Assembly (NCBI RefSeq): GCF_000972845.2
Contig: NC_040022.1
Coordinates: 4,319,501-4,383,500, forward strand
Length of the DNA: 64,000 nucleotides
Origin: Larimichthys crocea
Lineage: Eukaryota; Chordata; Actinopteri; Sciaenidae
Reading direction: 5' to 3'
The translations under genes and the position numbers were made by a program. Of the stretch, positions 58,731 to 64,000 are shown in pieces. The notes beneath the pieces are model-generated. The model had not been told where the DNA came from and searched no databases. It saw only the letters and a program-made list of their open reading frames with translations. Position 1 is the stretch's first letter, and each line of letters starts with the position of its first letter.

Positions 58731-61607
58731 TCAGAAGTTGAGGTGCTGCAGGTCTATGGTGCACAGTGTGCTTGTGAACAGGTCGAAGTCCTCCTCGGAG
58801 AAATCCACCGGACTGTCCAGGGAGCTCTGCAGGCTGGGTGACAGGCAGGCGTCCCCGGCAAAGAAGGTGAGGTCGGGGAGCGCGGATGAGGAGGAAGGGG
58901 CGGCAGGAGGAGCAGACGAGGAGGTGGAGGTGATAGAGGAGTCCCGCTGCTCAGAGAATGACGGATCGGACGCTGCAGCTGCTGCCGCCCCGGCCTCGTT
59001 GAGCTGCATCAGGTCCGGGTTGTCAGCGGACTTCGTGGCGGTGAACGTCGGCGGGGAGTGGTGAGTCGTGGCGGCGTCAGAGGAGCCAGATGCCCCTGGC
59101 AGCGGTGGGCGTTCGGGGCGGCTCAAACGGCCTCCCTCCTCCGGCGTGGGCTGTGCATTGTCCCCGCTGTCATTAGCGTAGGCGGCGGGTGGAGCGGCCG
59201 AAGATGGATTGCCGCTCCCCGGCTCACTCTCCGATGTAGCCTCCCCTGTGCCAGATGCTTCCAGCGGCTGGCTTGAGTACGGCGATGAGGCATCGGCTCC
59301 TTCGAGCGGCTCAAATCCGCCCGGGTCGCTGGATTCGTTGCCTCCTCCACCACTCCCGTCCCGGTGGTGTGTAGTCTGACGCTTGTGTTTCATCCGCCTG
59401 TTCTGGAACCAAACTTTAACCTGCCGCTCGGTCAGATCCAGCAGGGCCGCGATCTCCACCCTCCTAGGCCGGCATAGGTACTTGTTGAAGTGGAACTCCT
59501 TCTCCAGCTCCAGCAGCTGCGTGTTGGTGTAGGCTGTGCGCAGCCGGCGGGACCCGGCTCCTCCACCATCCAGACTGGCCTGGCTCGGGTCTGGAGGGAG
59601 ACAAAAAGAAATAAAAGAAGGAGAGAAAATTACGCGGAGGATTTATTGTACAAAAAACATCTATATTTTTAAATATTTTAACTTTATATTTTGTTTAAAC
59701 CTCAAACAATAATCTACTTTATGAGAAATAAAAACTCGACAATTTTATTGCGTGTAAGATTTCCAGCCAAGAAATAAGCTGCTTCAGCATGGAGCACAAA
59801 TCCCCTCGGCTCTTCTGTCTGTAATAAAACAGTAATAAAACACAAAAAGTCTCATAAAAAAATACTCCTTCCAATTACAGTAGCAGCCAAAGCCATAACT
59901 GTAAGAGCGGACCAATTTGATGCTGGTAAAATAATAATAATAATAATCATGATTTTAAAAAGGGTGAAAAAAGAAACGTAGATAAAGACAGATGATCATA
60001 ATGTCAGAGTGTGTGAGCCTGCTGTGAGAAGCTGCAGCAGCAGCGTGTGATCAGAGATGCAAAGAGAGGGAAATAAATATATCACGGCATAGGGAGGAAA
60101 TGTGCGGGGAAATGTGGGAATGTCGGCGTGAATCGAATGTGGCGGTGTCTGTCAGAGGCATGACTACAACTGAGAATGGCTTCATGGATCAGATGAGGGG
60201 AGGAAAAAAGGCAGGAAACTGGGGCGAGGAAGGAAGATTATTATTATAATTTTTTTTTAAATGGTGGATTTTGTTTGTTTGATGAGGAGAGGATGGAGAG
60301 AAAAATAAAAACAAACGGAGGGTTGTTGTGCAGAAAAGAGAAAATGAGATTGTGTGCAGTGTGTATCCTGTGTGTGGATGTAGCTTATACTCCCCCAACC
60401 CCCACCCTAACATATTTTGCTCGCTCGCCATTATATTTCCTACCTCCATCTCCATCCTCCATCCAATATGGCTACCATCTCAGTTGTGTTATGAATATAT
60501 AACACGAGGGTGATGCTACCACTGCTGTTGCTGCCAGCGCTGGTTTCAAATCACACCACCCAAATGAACAGAATGATACAAACTGCAGCAGAAATCACCT
60601 GCAGGCTGCATGAAGACACACAAAAAAAATCTCCCTCTGTGCGTCTTTACGCGCGATAAATAATTCCACATTTGGACATTTGGTGCTCAAGGATGTGTGT
60701 GTGTGTGTGTGTGAACACTCAGAGTTGAGCTCAGTTCTATATTTCCATCCTAAATAAATGACACATGATGTGTGTTAATATTTAAAATGCACGATGAGAG
60801 AGTGTGCACAGCACTGCAGCATAATGCAGTGGTCTAGATATGGCTTCCCTGTTGACACAGCATCACAGCACTGCACACACAACACACACACACTCACAGT
60901 TAGGAGGGGGAAAAAAACAATGTCATGTAACCACATCCATGCTGTGTGTAATGCATGGTGAGTTATCTCTAAAGTGGAAATGAAATGAAGATGCGGACAG
61001 AAAATTAAAAGCACAGGCTGCACAAGCCCTCACACTCCCACCACACTTACACATGCACACTCACACACACACATGCACAGTCACACACACACATAGTGGC
61101 TCCCGCATCAGCATACCGACCTGTGGGCGACTCGATGCCCGCCGATGCGTACCCGGAGGCGGTCGGTGATGGGGAGGACGAGGCAGGGGGGATGATGGAA
61201 CCTCCACCGCTGGAGCTGCTCCCAGGCTTGGGGCATTTCTTTGATGACTTCTTCTCCTTCATCCAGGGGAACTCGTGGGCCAGCGGTCCGGCCGGGCTTG
61301 CCGTAGCCGTGGCAGGGGCCTGACCGGGCGGACAGGGCTGCTGGGCTGCTCGGTGGTGCGTCTGGAGGCCATTAGTGGCGGCGGAGGTTCTCCGGTTCTG
61401 CTGGCTCCTAGCAGTCGGTCTCGGCTGGCTGGCTGTGCAGGGGCTGAGGCTGGGGATGGTGTGCTCGAAGGGAGGCGGAATTACTGTCGACTCCTTGATT
61501 GATGAAGTTTGAAATGACTCCAGGACGGCGGGGAAGGACGTCAGGCACTCTGCTAGGGACGGCTGGCTGTTTATAAAACCGATCTCCCTCTCAAATTCAA
61601 AATTCAT
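58731..61607 (-). CDS. hoxb2a: Homeobox protein Hoxb2a, join(61121-61607, 58731-59590)
   Basis: Hox group-2 transcription factor, nuclear, acting in hindbrain rhombomeres and cranial neural crest. Exon 1 (61607-61121) opens with the conserved [20 protein letters not shown] and includes the Pbx-binding hexapeptide FPWMK at 113-117 within [12 protein letters not shown]. Exon 2 begins at 59590 after acceptor GTCTCCCTCCAG and ends with TGA 58733-58731. The splice joins codon 162 plus G to AC, giving Asp163 and 448 residues in frame. The homeodomain is at about 176-235 ([19 protein letters not shown] at its start; Gln50, Asn51 present). A long Ser/Ala/Pro-rich region follows, then the conserved tail [19 protein letters not shown] typical of Hoxb2. 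Group-2 paralogue Hoxa2 starts MNYEFEREIG and has a different tail, so Hoxb2 is preferred. The donor ACAG|GTCGGT is weak at +3, but it is the only one keeping frame. Confidence 0.97.
59591..61120 (-). other. hoxb2a intron
   Basis: A 1,530-bp intron between hexapeptide and homeodomain, GT at 61120-61119 and AG at 59592-59591. A GTATGC donor-like word lies 5 bases into the intron and would shift frame if used. It contains a Pbx-Hox/Meis pair (60149-60191) and a short TG run (about 60693-60714). No other exon is seen. Confidence 0.93.
60149..60191 (-). promoter_or_regulatory. Intronic Pbx-Hox plus Meis/Prep site pair
   Basis: TGATCCATGA on the minus strand (60182-60191) fits TGATNNAT. A Meis/Prep TGACAG core (minus, 60149-60154) lies 27 bases further along. 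Hoxa2 genes carry r4 enhancer sites of this kind in their intron, so a shared group-2 intronic input is conceivable. A chance match is quite possible in 1.5 kb. Confidence 0.3.
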
Positions 61608-61813
61608 AGCTCCCTCAGACCGGTTTCACCCTCAAACGGCGAGACCCCCCGAACAATCCCTTCCCCTAAAATAAAAAAAAAACAAAACACATACACACGC
61701 GCACGCTCGCACACGCACACAGAAACAATATGGCTTCTGAAAAAAAAGAAAACGAAATGAAAAAACGCACGAGCATGTAGGCTCCCGACCGCAATGGCGT
61801 AAATGCGGTGGCT

Positions 61814-61934
61814 ATATAATAATTGTGTATATTGGTGATATTACTAGCGTATGGGGACCTGGGTAGGCTAAACTGAAGAACTATGGGGCGAAATTGCAGC
61901 CAATTCCTGGTCATGTGATCCAAACCAGCCAATC
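61814..61934 (-). promoter_or_regulatory. Candidate hoxb2a core promoter
   Basis: On the minus strand two inverted CCAAT boxes, GATTGGCTGG (plus CCAAT 61929-61933) and AATTGGCTGC (plus CCAAT 61900-61904), flank a GATCACATGA E-box-like word (61911-61920). A TATATAG sequence at about 61813-61819 follows, some 200 bases upstream of the hoxb2a ATG. Spacing suits NF-Y sites upstream of a TATA element and a 5' UTR of about 180 bases. No transcript evidence. Confidence 0.45.
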
Positions 61935-62777
61935 GGAGAGCCGGGCCTGGCGGCGGCGATGGCTGTGGGAAGCAGCATTATTATTTTTTTTTTTCCAGCA
62001 AATGCTGTGGCAAAGAGGGGCTTATATGACAGGATAGCTCGCTATTGTTTTGTCTTAACGGGGGGTCAGACCTGTGGAGGAGAGTGGGGGGTGAAAAGAA
62101 AGGGGGGAAAAAACGGGGAAAGCGGCCGGTCGCCATGTGCGCCGTGTGGGCGGCGGGTCGGGCGCATCCCCCGGCCCCGGTGTGGTAACGCACAAACAAT
62201 AGAGCATCTCTCGGACATTTTTTTTTTTTTTTTTTTTTTTTTGTGGTCCTCTCTTGGGTGATGTAATGACGGCTAACATTAGGTGAACGGAGCTGGCCAG
62301 CACCGTTTACAATATGGCTCCTTCACACAGAGAAAGAAAGAAAAAAAAAGGAAAAAGAAATAGCCTACTGTTTACAGCACTCAGCTCATTAATCTTATAA
62401 AGTGTGACAGAGGCTGAGAAATCCCCCCCCAACTTAGACACAGGAAACTTGGAGAGGGTTTTAGATGGCGCAGCAGCTCAGGAGGAGAGGATGATGAAGA
62501 TTTCTCCTCAGCGGTAGTGAAGATGAAGCAGGATGAGGGACAGAGAACTTAGAGAGGGCAGAGAGGGGGAGCGTGTTGGTGTGTAAGTGCACATTTTTTG
62601 TATTTAATACACATGTATGCTGCGTTTTTTGTGTGTGGGTGTGTGTTTTTGTTTTGTTTTTTAAGTCTAAATATAAGATAGTGTCTGCATCCAGGCTCCA
62701 AAAATTCTTCTGCCACAGCTCTCTCAACCCCTAGTGTGATGTGTGTGTTAAAAATGTTCCGGTGTGTTTACGCAGAG

Positions 62778-62780
<3 letters not shown>

Positions 62781-62823
<43 letters not shown>
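62781..62823. repeat. (GA)n microsatellite
   Basis: About 21 GA units on the plus strand, 1.2 kb upstream of the hoxb2a ATG. Confidence 0.95.
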
Positions 62824-62826
<3 letters not shown>

Positions 62827-63063
62827 ATAGCGAGGTCGCTCCGTGCAGGGGGAAAAAAAAGTAGAGTAAGCTCAGGCCTCCTGTTCCTCCTAATATTAAA
62901 AATAATAACACAGCAGCAGTTATATGGCTGCTAATAGTAAGTGAGAGTGTGCTGAGTGGCCTTCAGACTCAACAGGGCGCACATGTAGATTTTTATAAAG
63001 ATCAGGAGTTTAGCAGAGAGGATATTTTGGGGAGGGCCCCGAGTGGAAAAAAAAGAAGTGCGG

Positions 63064-63099
63064 TGATCAATCTTTCTCTGCCTGCAAAGAGCCTGACAG
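63064..63099 (-). promoter_or_regulatory. Candidate hoxb2a rhombomere-4 enhancer (Pbx-Hox plus Prep/Meis)
   Basis: The plus strand reads TGATCAATCT (63064-63073; AGATTGATCA on the minus strand), a Pbx-Hox site. Twenty bases further on is TGACAG (63094-63099), a Prep/Meis site. This is the paired PH/PM arrangement of the tetrapod Hoxb2 r4 enhancer, through which Hoxb1-Pbx-Prep activates Hoxb2. It lies 1,457-1,492 bases upstream of the hoxb2a ATG. Sites are seen directly; function is inferred. Confidence 0.65.
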
Positions 63100-64000
63100 C
63101 AGCCCCTCTCTCTCCCCTAAATAACAAGAAAAAGCTCCAGTGTCCTTCCCTTTAGCTCCCTTTTAGTCGCCATGATTTTAGTGTTTTTACGCAGCTTTTA
63201 CGCACAGAAAATACGCGCATATCCTACGGAGATTTTTTTATTTTATTTGTGAAGACACATTAATCACAGAGACAAATAGATATTTAGCTCACTCTCTCTC
63301 TCACACACATGCACACACTCCTCAGATTCTTGTCTCTTTCCCATGCCATTTGGCTTCACCCCCATGGCTCTGAGGGAAAAAAAAGCAGAAAGAAAAGCAG
63401 AAATGTGTGTGGGAGTTTGAGCCATTGAGCGCAGGAGAAAGCGCAGGCAGTGAGTAGGCCGACACACACACACACATTATATACACACCATACACACACA
63501 TGTGCAAGCCCAAACAGAGCAGACACAAACTGCTGACTGAGCTCCAACATCACAATACACCGGCTTTCTCCTCCTCGTCTTATTTTATTTTATTTTTTTT
63601 ACCTTGTCACGATTTTTTTGGGAAACATTTTGTAAAATTGCGACAATTTATTGGGATTTTTTTGTGTGTGTTTTTGGTGGAGAGAAGAAGCTGTTTGTTT
63701 CATGCTAGTCATCATATGGGAAGCGTGGATTGGTCGACAGAAGATGAGGATTTGTGACTTTTTTAATTTCTTGTATTTTCTATCATCTTAACTCATTTTA
63801 TTCTAATTTGAATATGATGTTATCCAGCAATCCGTTTCTTTATTTGGGGGTTACTGATAATAATAGGGTAAATCAGTTCCTTTTTAATTCCTCTAACTAG
63901 GTAATTTTAAAGTGTAATTACTAATATTAACTAACTATTATTAATATTTGAGATTTGTCCTGTTTATGATACAGGAAAGAAAGAAAAGAAAAAGAAAATT

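Larger units (their letters stand above)
61608..64000. other. hoxb2a 5' flank towards hoxb3a
   Basis: No exon is recognised. hoxb3a would be expected further right, outside the window. The flank holds the promoter candidate (61814-61934), poly-T (62220-62242), a GA repeat (62781-62823), the r4-type site pair (63064-63099) and several TTTACGC words (62767-63220). From 63560 the sequence is AT-rich and featureless. Confidence 0.6.

Noticed and set aside
58738..59353. Plus-strand and alternate minus frames across hoxb2a exon 2
   Set aside because: Shadow frames of the hoxb2a coding sequence.
62082..62579. Candidate Krox20 (Egr2) sites GAGTGGGGG (62082-62090) and GAGAGGGGG (62571-62579) upstream of hoxb2a
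   Set aside because: Both fit the loose GNGNGGGNG consensus, but the flank is generally G- and GA-rich, so such matches are expected by chance. No paired arrangement typical of the r3/r5 enhancer is evident.
1..64000. tRNA, rRNA, microRNA, CRISPR or bacterial operon features
   Set aside because: None seen. The pol III-like boxes at 43300-43440 belong to a SINE-like repeat, and the Hox-cluster microRNA mir-10 lies near hoxb4, outside this window.

Overview
This is a vertebrate genomic window and almost certainly a teleost fish. It holds the 3' end of a HoxBa cluster: two two-exon Hox genes, both on the minus strand. hoxb1a has CDS 37127-37982 plus 35246-35604. hoxb2a has CDS 61121-61607 plus 58731-59590. 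The fish assignment rests on the Hoxb1a/Hoxb2a protein sequences, very dense CA/TG microsatellites, and dispersed repeats of the kind scattered through percomorph (spiny-rayed) fish genomes. The a-copy assignment follows from a group-1 gene lying next to a retained group-2 gene; the teleost HoxBb cluster generally lacks hoxb2.

Layout. Positions 1-35245 lie 3' of hoxb1a, where skap1 is the expected next gene in vertebrates. I recognise no skap1 exon. The stretch is AT-rich non-coding DNA with microsatellites, several short transposon relics, a few nuclear-receptor-type direct repeats, and two unassigned candidate minus-strand exons (18411-18555 and 26870-27015). Positions 35246-37982 hold hoxb1a. 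Positions 37983-38830 hold its upstream region, including a very clear rhombomere-4 autoregulatory element with Hox/Pbx repeats, a Sox/Oct site and a TALE site at 38766-38830. A perfect DR2 retinoic-acid response element follows at 41529-41542. The interval 38831-58730 is about 20 kb of non-coding DNA that has taken in several repeats, which is unusual inside a Hox cluster. Positions 58731-61607 hold hoxb2a. Upstream of it are a TATA/CCAAT promoter candidate (61814-61934) and a paired Pbx-Hox plus Prep/Meis site (63064-63099) matching the known Hoxb2 r4 enhancer logic.

How the parts work together. Both genes encode hexapeptide-bearing homeodomain factors that bind DNA with Pbx and Meis/Prep. 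The sites seen here are those expected for a hindbrain circuit in which retinoic acid sets early hoxb1 expression, Hoxb1a maintains itself in rhombomere 4, and Hoxb1a activates hoxb2a there. No tRNA, rRNA, CRISPR or bacterial feature is present. Splice sites, poly(A) signals and regulatory sites were read by eye and have not been tested against transcripts or alignments.
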